Source of the DNA: Aureobasidium sp. EXF-3400
Taxonomy: Eukaryota; Ascomycota; Dothideomycetes; Dothideales; Saccotheciaceae
Direction: 5' to 3'
Length of the DNA stretch: 64,000 nt
NCBI GenBank assembly: GCA_024195585.1
Contig: SWBL01000008.1
Location: 62,001 to 126,000, forward strand
How positions within the stretch are numbered: position 1 is the stretch's first letter; every line of letters begins with the position of its first letter. Position numbers and translations under genes: made by a program. This document shows, piece by piece, positions 33,741-44,561 of this stretch. The notes beneath the pieces were generated by a model. The model had not been told where the DNA came from. It was given only the letters and a program-made list of their open reading frames with translations, and did not search any database.

Positions 33741-34409
33741 TCAGGTCGTCTTCATAAAGTCCATAAAGTCGAAAGCTTTGGATGCTGAAGCCGGAGCTTT
33801 TGACTTTGCCAGCAGGGCCTGTAGACCTCCGAGTTTCTGCTTGCGATTTCGCTTCTTGTCTGCTCCACCACGAGCTTGTTCAGAAGACGATGAGACTGCT
33901 ATTGAAGGTGCAGCATTTGGTATGCTTGTTGTTGCTGCGGTAGGCTTGTTGGTGGTTGTAGCGTTGTTCTGGACTGGTGCCGGAGTAGCGGTAGGCTTGC
34001 CCTGGAGAGATGACATGGATGATTTGGAGCGGCGGGCTGGTGCTTGTGTGTCCGACTTGGCTGTGTTGATGCTGTTGCACAGGGTACACTTGTAGTCTAT
34101 GTAGGTGTGTTGAGTTATGGCAGGCTTCTTTGCGACTTTCGACTTGGTCTTGGGCTTTTTGAATGAGGACTCAGGAAGTCGTCTCTTGGATACGGTACAA
34201 GACCATCCGGGAATCAGGGCATGTCCACATGCGCGGCAGTTGCTCGGGACTGCTTTCGAATGCGACGATGATTGTGACTTGGGCTGTTGGAGTTGTGACG
34301 CTAGGAAAGCCGATACATGTGGTGATGTCGACAAGAGGAGGTTCGAGGCGGCATGAAGGTGTTTTTGAGCAGGCGTAATGCTCTCTGTGTTCTTTCTGGA
34401 CTGATTCAT
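33741..34409 (-). CDS. RNase P/MRP subunit of the Rpr2/Rpp21/SNM1 family
   Basis: Single exon of 222 residues. After an alpha-helical N-terminus (PAQKHLHAASNLLLS) comes the zinc ribbon: CRACGHALIPGWSC near residue 60 and YKCTLCNS near residue 107, the C-x2-C pairs of the Rpr2 domain. A basic stretch (RRLPESSFKKPKTKSKVAKK) fits RNA contact. The C-terminal half is Ser/Thr/Ala-rich and ends in KRNRKQKLGGLQALLAKSK, a short motif that recurs in fungal homologues. The family serves tRNA 5' processing (RNase P) or rRNA processing (RNase MRP). Whether this is Rpr2 or Snm1 cannot be decided from sequence by eye. Confidence 0.82.
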   Translation of the reverse strand: MNQSRKNTESITPAQKHLHAASNLLLSTSPHVSAFLASQLQQPKSQSSSHSKAVPSNCRACGHALIPGWSCTVSKRRLPESSFKKPKTKSKVAKKPAITQHTYIDYKCTLCNSINTAKSDTQAPARRSKSSMSSLQGKPTATPAPVQNNATTTNKPTAATTSIPNAAPSIAVSSSSEQARGGADKKRNRKQKLGGLQALLAKSKAPASASKAFDFMDFMKTT

Positions 34410-34582
34410 GTTGGAAGTTGTATGTTTGGTGGTTGCGATGAGAAACCGGAAGTCAAGAAAGACATGGTGGATTCGCAGTGACGGAATTGATCGAAGCGTC
34501 GCACGTGAAGGTACACATGTTTGATTGTTACACCATCTCTTCTACTCTCTTCGACCAGCACATGGTCGCATAGCTGTTCGAC
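34410..34582. promoter_or_regulatory. short divergent promoter, RPR2-like / TFB4
   Basis: Only 173 bases separate the two divergent start codons, so the two RNA-metabolism genes must share promoter DNA. No defined motif is claimed. Confidence 0.5.
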
Positions 34583-35735
34583 ATGAATGCTGTCGATGCC
34601 TCGTCGCATGAGGAGGTTACCGACACGGCCGAGGCTCCATCTCTGCTGACCATCATCCTCGACACCAATCCACACGCTTGGGGCCTGCTGTCGTCCACTC
34701 TTCCACTCTCGACCTTGATCGCAAACCTCCTAGTCTTCATTAACGCTCACCTCGCCATCAACAACTCCAACCAAGTCGCCGTAGTCGCCTCACATTCTGA
34801 CAGCGCCCGCTTCCTCTATCCAACCACCCACGACGACCTCAAAGTCCCACACGGCCACGCCAACGACATCCAGAATGATGCCAACAAGTACCGTCCCTTT
34901 GCCCAGTTGGAGAAGGCCTTGACTACCAATCTACGCGCCTTGCTCGCCACAACAACTCCCGAACATCTCAAGGCCTCGACATCAACAATGCTTTCTGGCG
35001 CCCTCACTCTCGCCCTCACATATACGGCCAAGGCTACCTTGAACAACCCAGCAAGAGCAGGAGATGGAAGCTACGATGCCACAAATACTGCTGGTACATT
35101 CACAACTACCACTGCAGACGGTACATCACAGCCCAGTCACACAGGCCTACAAAGCCGCATCTTGATTCTCAGTGTCAGTGGTGATATTGCAGACCAATAT
35201 ATTCCCATCATGAACACCATATTCGCTTGCCAGCGTCTTGCTATACCTATCGACATCTTGACCCTATCGACCCACTCTAACGCTGAGTTTTTGCAACAAG
35301 CTGCAGATGCTACGGGAGGTGTCTACATGGCTCTGGGTAATCGCGTGGCTGGCCTACTACAAGTCCTCATGATGGGCTATCTTCCAGACGCTACTGCACG
35401 ACTAAACCTTGTCAATGCTGGTGAAAGCGAAGGTGTTGACTTCCGCGCTGCCTGCTTCTGCCATCGCAACATCGTTGACTTGGGCTATGTGTGCAGTATC
35501 TGCTTGTCAAGTATGTTCCTCCCTATCTCATATCATGGAAGTAAGCTAATGCGATACTGCAGTCTTCTGTCAACCGCCTCCTGACAACAACTGTCTTACC
35601 TGCGGTACGGCATTGTCATTATCCGGTCATGCTGCTAAACCAGTCGTCATCCCTCGTAAAAAGAAGAAGAAGAGAAAGCTTGATGGAGCTACACCGGCAG
35701 ACTCGCCTACTCCGGGTCCTGATACACCGAGATGA
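34583..35735 (+). CDS. TFB4: TFIIH subunit TFB4/p34
   Basis: Exons 34583-35510 and 35563-35735 give 366 residues. The N-terminal vWA-like domain starts LLTIILDTNPHAW and includes LTTNLRALL, SRILILSVSGD and GGVYMALGN. A C4 zinc finger follows, split by the intron: CFCHRN...GYVCSICLS then IFCQPPPDNNCLTCGTAL. The C-terminus is a Lys-rich tail (RKKKKKRKLDG). TFB4 pairs with the p44 subunit (Ssl1) in core TFIIH, working in transcription initiation and nucleotide-excision repair in the nucleus. All landmarks fit the family; length is close to fungal relatives. Confidence 0.95.
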
Positions 35736-36329
35736 TCAACCAGACACGATACAGAGATACAACATAATGACCACACGAGTCAAAGAAGTCTGCTGAAACA
35801 CAGGCATCCTTGACCATCACGAATACGGCAAGGGTCAACACTTGCAGGTGCTGGAGACGGAAGCATGAAGCACAATTGTGATTTGGAAGGAGGCTCTTTG
35901 CGAGTCGTCTCTCGCTGATACATAGGCAAGTGACGAGGAAAGACCTTGGTAAAGACGCATGATTGAAGAGGCCAAAGACCGCCGCTTTGTGCTTCATGTG
36001 TAGCCAGGCTACAGATATGAGCCAGCTTTTTTGGAATGAAACCCACACCGTAAACTCCACGCTATGCCCCGTTCTCGAATCCGAGAAATCAATTGTCTTT
36101 CCCTTGCCTGATTTTTGTGCCTCTATGCGCCCCATTTGTATGATGTTTTCGCTCATGTTGAAACCGTCCGAGCCATTCTTTGCGTGTCTTTCCATGAACC
36201 TTGTTGTGCCGCATCCAAGTTTGTCTTGCGTCGAGGAGGATCGTATCGCGCAGATAATTGAAGAAGAGCCGAGTCCATCGTTTGCGAGAGCTGATTGTTG
36301 CAGGCATCGCGAATTTGTTGTCGCTACGC
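35736..36329. other. intergenic between convergent TFB4 and RPB8
   Basis: About 590 bases. A long minus-strand frame (35707-36540) crosses it but reads RPB8 exon 2 in the wrong frame, so I do not count it as a gene. The stretch may be largely RPB8 3' UTR. Confidence 0.5.
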
Positions 36330-36919
36330 TCATTTCTTGATCAAGAGGTAAACGTAGTCGATGCGCAGGGGAGTGAGCTTCTTGTAAGGACCCTCGAGGT
36401 AAAGCAGCAGTCCGCCAAAGGAGACGTAGACCTTGCTGTAAGCAGACTGTCAGTATACGCATCCCAAACAACAAGATACGCGCATCTCTGCTTTTTCTCC
36501 CTCTCATCCTCTCTCCATCATTAGACCCCCCTCTTTCCATACGCAGATCTCATGAGAAGAAGCTGATGGTGTGTGTGCAAAGGCAAAACTCACATATTCT
36601 CCCCCTCTCCCTCCTCAAACCTATACACCTTGCCCCAACAAACATAATCAAACATATCCGCCAACGAATTCTCCTCTGCAGTTTTTTCCCTCCATCCCTT
36701 GCTGACATCCTCTTTGGTGCCGTCCAAGTTCAGTGTCGACGCAAGCACAACTTGCAAGGTTTCGCCAACAGCCACGGGGTAGATTTCATGGTTGATGTCG
36801 AGAGACAGGATCGTGGAGGAGTCGGTCGAGGTGCCGGTGACGCGGGACACGCGGTCGTATTTTTGGTTGTTGAGGGAGGTGAGTGTGAAGGTGTCGTCGA
36901 AGAGGGTTGCGTCGGCCAT
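36330..36919 (-). CDS. RPB8: RNA polymerase I/II/III shared subunit RPABC3
   Basis: Exons 36594-36919 and 36330-36435 give 143 residues, close to yeast Rpb8. The protein begins [26 protein letters not shown] and ends [18 protein letters not shown]...YLLIKK, the conserved start and end of the OB-fold subunit. The intron splits the Ile codon in [11 protein letters not shown]. The ATG at 36919 is chosen over an upstream in-frame ATG (37027) because the conserved sequence starts there. The protein is part of all three nuclear RNA polymerases. Confidence 0.95.
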
Positions 36920-37403
36920 GGTTGCGAGTATGTGTCGATGACAAGTGTAGGATGCTGGAGTGAGAGCTTGCAATCGAAGTTGTCGCAAATCTTTGGAGCT
37001 TTGCGATGTCCAGTCGCGTAGATGCAAAACTGGGAAGGGCGGAAAAAGCCGACGCCGACCTCGATGCGGTTCGACGCCAAGAGTTCACTCATCCATCCCA
37101 TACTCATGCCTCACTTTGCTCTGCTCACTAGGTCTGTCACCGAATTGCTGTGTCTATGATGGAAGACTCGTGCGTCAAGTCACAAGTTGATCGAACCCCT
37201 TTTCTGTCTCCCATCAAAGTCAGGCCTCGCCGAAGGACTTCACCCGCACAATCGATCTCCTCAAAAACTTTTGATATTGTGCATTGTGATGGTACAAATT
37301 ATTACACTACCAGTATTAGGAGTTTTAGGATGAGCCATGTACTTTCAATCAAGCCAACCCAATTGTCGCCCAGCAATTCAACCCTCATTCCGCCCCACGC
37401 CAA
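36920..37403. other. intergenic, RPB8 promoter
   Basis: About 480 bases upstream of RPB8 and downstream of the taspase stop; no further gene recognised. Confidence 0.5.
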
Positions 37404-39416
37404 TTAAACATTCTTTCTGCTGGCCTTGAATCTGATTGCACGGCCGCCCTGAGCAATGGCCCCATTGCCTGTACTGCGAGACATGGTGCAAGTAGGTTTT
37501 GTTTCCGATCCATGGAACGATGCCAATGCGAATGAATCTGTGTTGTGAGCAAAGTGTAAGTATATTCCCTCGCGCGTCCTCTTCACAGCTAAAACGCCAA
37601 TGGCGCCTGCTGAGTGACTGTTCTTGACACTCGGGTGTCCTGTATACACGTCAGTATCGTACTTCATGCACAAGGTATGTTTACCTCACCTATAAAGTCA
37701 CGTTCGATGAACGATTTGATCGCATCAGCATCATCCGTATCTACAATTCCAGCTGGAGTCTTCTTCACACTGTAGAAGAGACGTTCGGCTGTCATTGTCG
37801 AAGCCATGGTGGTAGCCATATGCTCACCCGTTCCACTCGTCACTGCAGCGACTGTGTTTCGATCCTTGTCATCTGGATCGACTGGTACGACAGCAGACCC
37901 AATACCGACCAGAGCCGCAGGTCCAATACGACCACGATGTTTCATACCGATACCTCCTGATGACGCACCACAAGCAATGTTTCCATAGCTGTCGATAGCG
38001 ATGGCACCCACAGTATCTGTAATGTGATCCTCCTCCTCGTCTATACGTGACGCAGGAAGAGGTGAAGGTGGAATGGAATCCGATGGCTCGAGCAACAATG
38101 TTTCCGCGGTTCGCTCTTTTGGCGATTCAGGTAGATGGACATCAGCGCCTCCCAGAGTGGGCAAGCCTGTGAGATTGGGCAAGCCTGTGAGAGTGGGCTG
38201 AAGTTCAGGACTTGGTGTGATTGACGGTAACTGTAAGGACTCGGATGATGTGGAACCAGACTCCTGTCCTGAGTCGCCTGAAGAACCATCATGGCGATCA
38301 CTATAACGCGAGCTGTATAGTCCAGACAAGTTCTGGTAGTCATCCATCTGTATGGTATCCGTAGACGAGAAATTCTCTGCAAAGTGATTACCTGAGTAGT
38401 GACCGTCGTTGACTCTACGACCATTGGTGGCCAAAGGAGAGCTGCTGTAGACTGGACGGGGACCGGGTGGACCATAAGGATCAGAGTAGGTCATTAACGC
38501 CTCTGCCGGATAACCAGTCGGAACTCTGGTAGGAGTAGGTGCTTGCAAGCCATTGGTCGGGGCTTTCAGGACATGACCTGGCAGAGTAAGAGAGTCTGAC
38601 GATGGGAGCGGTGTAATGGGTTGTGCTTCATTCCAGACTCCGGACTCAAGAGCACGTGTATGTGCTCGACGCATCTGTTCCCGCACACGGTCTTCTGGAT
38701 CAAAGCTCATCAAGTGCTTAGGTGCTACCGCCGTAAGCGAGCTGGATGTTTGTGGCACAGAGTTTCTTTTGTTCTTCTCAACAGTATTGAGGTCGTTTCT
38801 CCACTTCAGCCAACGTTCTTTCGCAGCAGGAGATACCAGGGCATCATAAGGTAAGATTGGCATGTCCACACTGGCAGCAAATTCGATAGCGCCCTGGCCG
38901 ACTAGCAGGTTTGGAGGGACCCGGCGCAGAGTGAGCAGCTGCGTGCTGCGGTCCAGGAGTGTGCGAGCCAATGAGATTGGGTTCTTTATTTCTGTGCCAT
39001 ATCAGCTCGATGTTGGAAAGTGGTGTAATATTGGAAGGCCATACGTGAGACAGCACCCACAGCTCCACTACGACCAAAATGATCGACAATGGTAGCATCA
39101 CACTCGACAATTCCATCTACTGCAAGATTGCTTCCATAGCCGGCATTGGTTATCTCGCGATCTTCCAGAACCTTTATGGCGATCTCAATAGCGTCAAGAG
39201 CAGTCCCACCAGTACGTAGGATTACCATGGCCGCTTTCGCAGCACTACTCGAGTTAGCGGAATATTGAGGATTGGGACGTGCTTGACATACTCGTTGCAG
39301 GCCTGGAGGTGAATTCTTTCATTCTGCAAGCTGTGATAACCAGCACCGGCATGGACAAATATGCATGGTTGATCTGCGCCATTCATTTGAATCTTGCGTG
39401 GTTTTGCGTGGAGCAT
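37404..39416 (-). CDS. taspase/asparaginase-like threonine hydrolase (T2 family)
   Basis: At least four exons. The start is ATG 39416 or, better, 39386 ([19 protein letters not shown]). The first intron joins LQACN to [19 protein letters not shown], then [12 protein letters not shown], then a long exon from 38971. The autocatalytic threonine is in [15 protein letters not shown], followed by the substrate strand [21 protein letters not shown] and SGTGEHM. The C-terminal exon ends at 37404 ([17 protein letters not shown]). This is an N-terminal-nucleophile hydrolase that self-cleaves before that Thr. A Ser/Pro-rich insert of about 240 residues lies before the Thr, including repeats of TGLPNL, as in taspase-type relatives. 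Substrate protein unknown. Confidence 0.88.
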
Positions 39417-40189
39417 GTTGTAAGTGAGTTGACGAGGTGGAAATGGTGGAATGACAGATGTCTCTTGAGCTTCGAGGTGGGACAGATCTGAAAGCGTGAC
39501 CCGATGGCACTTGGTACCGAGACAGAATGAATCGAAGAGGGCACACTAGGTTGGTAGGGCAAGCGGACAAGAAGAAGGATAAAACGAGTGATGGTAGCCA
39601 CAAGAGACGATGGGTCTTGCAACTAGCCGCTTCGGAAGCGACTGAGAGCAATATGAAGACTCAAAGATGAGTTGAGTAGATGGGGTAAGAGATTCAAAGG
39701 AGAATTGGCAGGATGTTTGATGGCCTACAGCTTGAAGGAGGGTTGCTCTTTCCATTTTCCCAAGGCTGTGTGGACGCAAATAACCAGTTGAAGCGAAGTG
39801 GTTGTCATGACACTGTTATGATCATAATGAATCTCGGACCCTTTTTGCAAAGAGCACAGGTGAATGGTAGCAAAATGGAATAACAAGGATACTTTGATAT
39901 AGAAGTCTACTGATGATACATTGGTCTGAACTGCCAGGCGGTCAGTTGCTTCTGGCTGCTGAGGCCTGCTGTAGCCTGTAGGGCACGCGCGCACGGACCG
40001 TATCGGGGAGAGGCTGCGGCCGAGCTCTCCGTGACGACAACGCCCTTGGAGCCAACGCGACACTGAGAGGTCGGCTGGACTGTTCAAGAATTGCCATACA
40101 CCCTTGTCGATATCTTGTCTCTCTCTTGACCATTGGCCCCTGGGCTCTCCTTCTTCACCTCGCACACACCCACCAACACACCGGTCATC
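39417..40189. promoter_or_regulatory. divergent promoter, taspase-like / ARP3
   Basis: About 770 bases between the two start codons. No extra gene is evident; a CT-rich tract (CTTGTCTCTCTCTTG region, about 40110-40160) precedes the ARP3 start, as is common in fungal promoters. Confidence 0.45.
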
Positions 40190-41687
40190 ATGGCTAACCA
40201 GACCCCGGCCGTTGTCATGGACAAGTACGTGCCTCCCCTGCTCTTGTTGCGCGCATAGGCAACCATACTGACTCCAACCAGCGGTACAGGTTACACAAAG
40301 CTCGGTTGGTCACCCTAGATTATCGCTCACCTCATTCGCAATACTGAGTCTGCAGGTTTCGCCGGCAATGATTCCCCATCCTTCGTCTTCCCTACCGCCA
40401 TTGCTACCAAGGGCCCCACCGACAGCTCTGCTGGCCGCTCCGGTAGACCTGGTGGTAATAGCTCTTCGATGCTCTCAGGAAAGAGAGGTACAGAGGACCT
40501 CGACTACTTCATCGGCGACGAGGCTCTAGCCGCTTCCAGCGGTCCTGGTTACGGCCTGCACTACCCCATCCGTCACGGTCAGATCGAGAACTGGGTACGT
40601 AGGATTATGGGATTGTCATCCATCAGGATCGAATGCTGATATTCGCAGGATCAAATGGAACGTTTCTGGTCCAATTCGATATTCAAATACCTTCGTGTCG
40701 AGCCCGAAGATCACCACTTCCTCCTTACCGAACCTCCTCTCAACCCTCCAGAGAACCGTGAAGCCACCGCCGAAATCATGTTCGAGTCTTTCAACGTCGC
40801 TGGTCTCTACATCGCTGTTCAAGCTGTGCTGGCTCTCGCCGCTTCTTGGACTTCATCAAAGGTCCAAGACCGCTCTTTGACTGGTACTGTTATCGACTCA
40901 GGAGAGGGTGTTACCCACGTCATTCCTGTCGCTGAAGGTTACGTTATCGGCTCCTCGATCAAGAGTGTTCCCATCGCTGGTCGTGATATCACCTACTTCG
41001 TCCAGAGCCTCCTCCGTGACAGAGGCGAGCCGGACAGCTCTCTCAAGACTGCCGAAAAGATCAAGGAGGAGTTCTGTTATGTCTGTCCCGATATCGTCAA
41101 GGAGTTTGCACGCTACGACCGTGAGCCGGAACGATTCGGCAAGCACACAATCAACTACCCGAACGGTCGCAGTGCTGTTGTGGATGTTGGTTACGAGCGT
41201 TTCCTTGCTCCTGAAATCTTCTTCAACCCTGAGATCTACTCATCCGACTTCCTGACACCTCTGCCCAACATTGTCGACACCGTCATCCAACAATCACCAA
41301 TCGATGTCAGAAGAGGTCTCTACAAGAACATCGTGCTGTCTGGTGGTTCCACTCTGTACGAGAATTTTGGCCGCAGACTTCAGCGTGATATCAGACATCT
41401 GGTTGATGCTCGTATCCAGGCTAGTGAAGCCCGCAGTGGTGGTGCCAAGTCTGGTGGTCTCGATGTTCAGGTCATCACTCACAAGCGACAACGTCATGGT
41501 CCCTGGTTCGGTGGTAGCTTGTTGGGTCAGACTCCCGAGTTCAGAAGCTACTGTCACACAAAGGCAGAATACGACGGTTCGTTATCATCCCTTTGCTTGC
41601 TGTTCTCCCATACTGACTTGACGCGCAGAATACGGTCCTTCAATAGTGAGAAGATTCGCTCTTCTGGGTGGCCCAGGCAGCACCTAG
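40190..41687 (+). CDS. ARP3: actin-related protein 3, Arp2/3 complex
   Basis: Five exons (40190-40224, 40282-40304, 40356-40594, 40649-41576, 41629-41687) sum to 427 residues. Exon 2 has only 23 nt. The actin fold is complete: [17 protein letters not shown] for phosphate binding, [64 protein letters not shown] and the C-terminal [17 protein letters not shown]. The nucleation-complex family differs from actin by the NVIDDQ-like inserts. Arp3 nucleates branched actin filaments at endocytic patches. The divergent partner is the taspase-like gene. Confidence 0.95.
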
Positions 41688-42622
41688 ATGGCACATGTAG
41701 ATTATACGCTCTGTTCAAACCAAATCAACAAAACTATTTCCATTTCATGACATGGTACTAGCCTTCTGTTCGTCCACGGATGAGGACTGCCTTCGCGAAG
41801 CAGATAATGATCAACAGATCGTCTACCAAGATCAATAGTATGCACATGAAAACGAGCACCTGCTGCAATGCACATGTACCCTTGGAAAAATGGTCTCGGC
41901 GTGCATCTTCAAGACTTGAGCTCGAGGTCGGTTGCATGCATCCCTAAAAATAAACAAGGGTCGTGGAGTAAAGCATGGGGTCTTGCCGAGGCCGATCTCT
42001 CCCGCCCCAAGATGTCCAATCACGACTTGATCTCTGAGCAGTTTTCTCACGATTCGTTTCCTTTCTCTTGATCACGTCCCAGGGCAATGTTTCCAAAGCA
42101 AGCCACATGCATACTTCAAACGAATCACCCGATGTTCCGCTCTATACAAGAGACGGCACAGGGCTTCAAGCCATTGACCCGCTTGCTTTGACCGCCAAGC
42201 AACTGTACGAAACAGACCATGGCTTCACTTCATGCCGTTCCAGTGTTTCGATCCAGTCAGGATAGATGGTTCATGCGACTTTTCATATCCACCTTGCTAC
42301 TTCTGGCTGACAAGATCGGTTTCGACTTTCTTGACCTCCATATATGGCAAGAAACAATATCCACGAGCATGCCGAGACTGCAAGCAAGGGAGGTCAGTGC
42401 AGCGACAGGAGAAGGTCGCAGCTGCTTGAATATATAACATAGCACAATATGATTCTTCAGGTTTGCAAGATAGGCAGGTTCCTTTTTCTTTCCAGCAATT
42501 CGTCGTGCTGTGTCATTCGTTCCCCCCTGTCTTTGGACCTCTATCTTGAGCCTGCTTCTTCAGAGCATTCGTGCCTGACTATCATCCACCGACCGTCTTT
42601 GCCGTCCCTAAATTTCCAGACA
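41688..42622. other. intergenic, promoter of the chitin deacetylase gene
   Basis: About 935 bases. Several short frames, none with a motif. A GAATATATAACA TATA-like element lies around 42427-42438, about 190 bases before the deacetylase start. Confidence 0.5.
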
Positions 42623-44561
42623 ATGCATTTCAACAGCCTGGCTTTGGCCTCCTTGGCCTTGGTTCCGTCCTTCATCGAAGCTCATGGTGATATCCCTGGA
42701 GCTCCAAAAACTTTGGAAGGAGATCAAGCTTGAATGGTGTTAGACGAGCACGTACTGGAGCAAGTACTTTCCAGCCAGCCATCTCTGATATCCACGACAA
42801 GCGTCAAGCTTCCACCAACACCGATGGACAATGCGGACCAGGCTTTGGTTCTTGTGCTACTGGTTATTGCTGTTCAGAAGCTGGTCAGTGCAACTGAGGA
42901 GAAGAGAGCCCCATGACAGATGCTGACATTCATCAGGCTGGTGTGGTAAAGGTACTGACTACTGTGCTGCCCCTGGATGTCAATTCAACTATGGCCCTGC
43001 CTGTGACGACAATACCATCCCACCTGGCAGCAGCACCTCTTCGGTTGCAAGACCCAAGCTTGGTAATGTCCCATATGGCGGAGCTGGTATCTATGACTGC
43101 ACAGTGGCTGGAACCATTGCTATCACGTATGATGACGGTCCTTACATCTACACCGATCATGTCCTGGATGTCTTGAAGCAATACAACGCCAAAGCCACGT
43201 TCTTCATTACTGGCAACAACAATGGTAAGGGAGAGATTGACAATGCTGCTTTCCCTTGGGCTGCGACGATCAAGCGAGCATACAATGAAGGACATCAGAT
43301 CGCATCTCACACTTGGACACATCCGCATCTTTCCAACCTTACAAGTGCTCAGAGAAAGCAAAACATGTACAGCAATGAGATGGCACTGCGCAATATTCTG
43401 GGTTTCTTCCCTACTTATATGAGACCTCCTTATTCTGACTGCACTGCGGAGTCTGGATGCGAGCAGGATATGGCTGATCTAGGTTATCATGTCACCTACT
43501 TTGATGTCGACACCGGTACAAATCCCTAGAGCCGGGTTTGGAGCCAAGTCACTAACGTGCAGTAGATGACTATGATAACGATTCTCCTACCCTTATTCAA
43601 AACGCAAAAAACAACTTCGATGCTGGGATTGCAGGAGGAAACCCAGCTACCGACGACTACCTTGTTATTGGACATGACATTCACAACCAGACTGCAAACA
43701 ATTTGACTGCATACATGCTGCAGAGAGTCTTGGCTCTTGGTTACAAACCTGTTACCGTTGGCGAGTGTCTTGGTGATCCGGAAGCCAATTGGTATCGCAG
43801 CTCATCTGGAAATGTCTTCACTTCTTCCACTTCAGCTGTGACTTCAGCTACTACAACTTCTGCAATTATTGCTCCCACAGCGACCTCGAACAATGGACAG
43901 TGCGGCGGAGGCTCAGGCTTTATGTGTACTGGATCTGAGTTTGGAGATTGTTGCTCGCAGGTGCGTCAATGACGAATGTTGAGTGTCGAAACTTATGCTG
44001 ACCACGTTCATTTCTAGGCTGGTTGGTGCGGATCCGGCACTCTCTACTGTGGTGAAGGCTGTCAAGCTGGCTTCGGTCAATGCGGTATCAATGTTCCTCA
44101 GAGCAGCAGTACCACCTCAACTGCCCCGCCAGCTCAGCCGACAAAGGTTTCGACCGATGCAACCTGTGGAGGAACGAGCGGTATGACTTGTCAGGGCTCG
44201 GTCTTTGGTAACTGCTGCTCACCTGCTGGATGGTGCGGCAGTACCGCTGCTTACTGCGGAGATGGCTGCCAATCGGGCTTCGGCTCTTGTGGTGATGCCA
44301 GTTCAACAGCCGCAGGTGCTGTTCAAGCAACTACCAATACTGCTGTAAAGTCAACACTTGCTACATCTGCCACCAGCAAGGTGGCTACTACCACGTCAGC
44401 ACGCCCAAGCCAAACAACGACAGCGGCCAAAACAACATCCACAAACGGATCGAGACTTCAGGTAAGCTGCCACATATTGCTAAAATGGGAGTTATATACT
44501 AACGACTCACTAGACATGGCTCAACAACTGGTTCAACAAGTTGAGATCTGGATCCAACTAG
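42623..44561 (+). CDS. secreted chitin deacetylase with three CBM18 modules; apparent 1-nt deletion in exon 1
   Basis: Signal peptide from ATG 42623 (MHFNSLALASLALVPSFIEA), then HGDIPGAPK. In the A-run at 42706-42710 the frame is lost; one more A would continue into FGRRSS-like sequence and the first CBM18 ([29 protein letters not shown], split by the first intron). The NodB deacetylase domain follows with ITYDDGPY, SHTWTHPHL, RPPYSDC and IGHDIHN, keeping the metal-binding Asp and His residues. Two more CBM18 modules sit after a Ser/Thr linker (CGGGSGFMCTG..., CGGTSGMTCQG...), and the end reads TWLNNWFNKLRSGSN. Introns are at 42884, near 43515, near 43961 and near 44462. It would convert cell-wall chitin to chitosan. 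The single indel is either a sequencing error in a homopolymer or a recent inactivation. Confidence 0.85.

Noticed and set aside
35707..36540. 277-codon minus-strand open frame over the TFB4-RPB8 gap
   Set aside because: It reads RPB8 exon 2 and its intron in the wrong frame and has no domain; the real RPB8 frame is clear.
37270..37290. GATATTGTGCATTG, similar to the arm of the MITE-like element
   Set aside because: 12-base match only, no inverted partner; expected by chance in 64 kb of similar composition.
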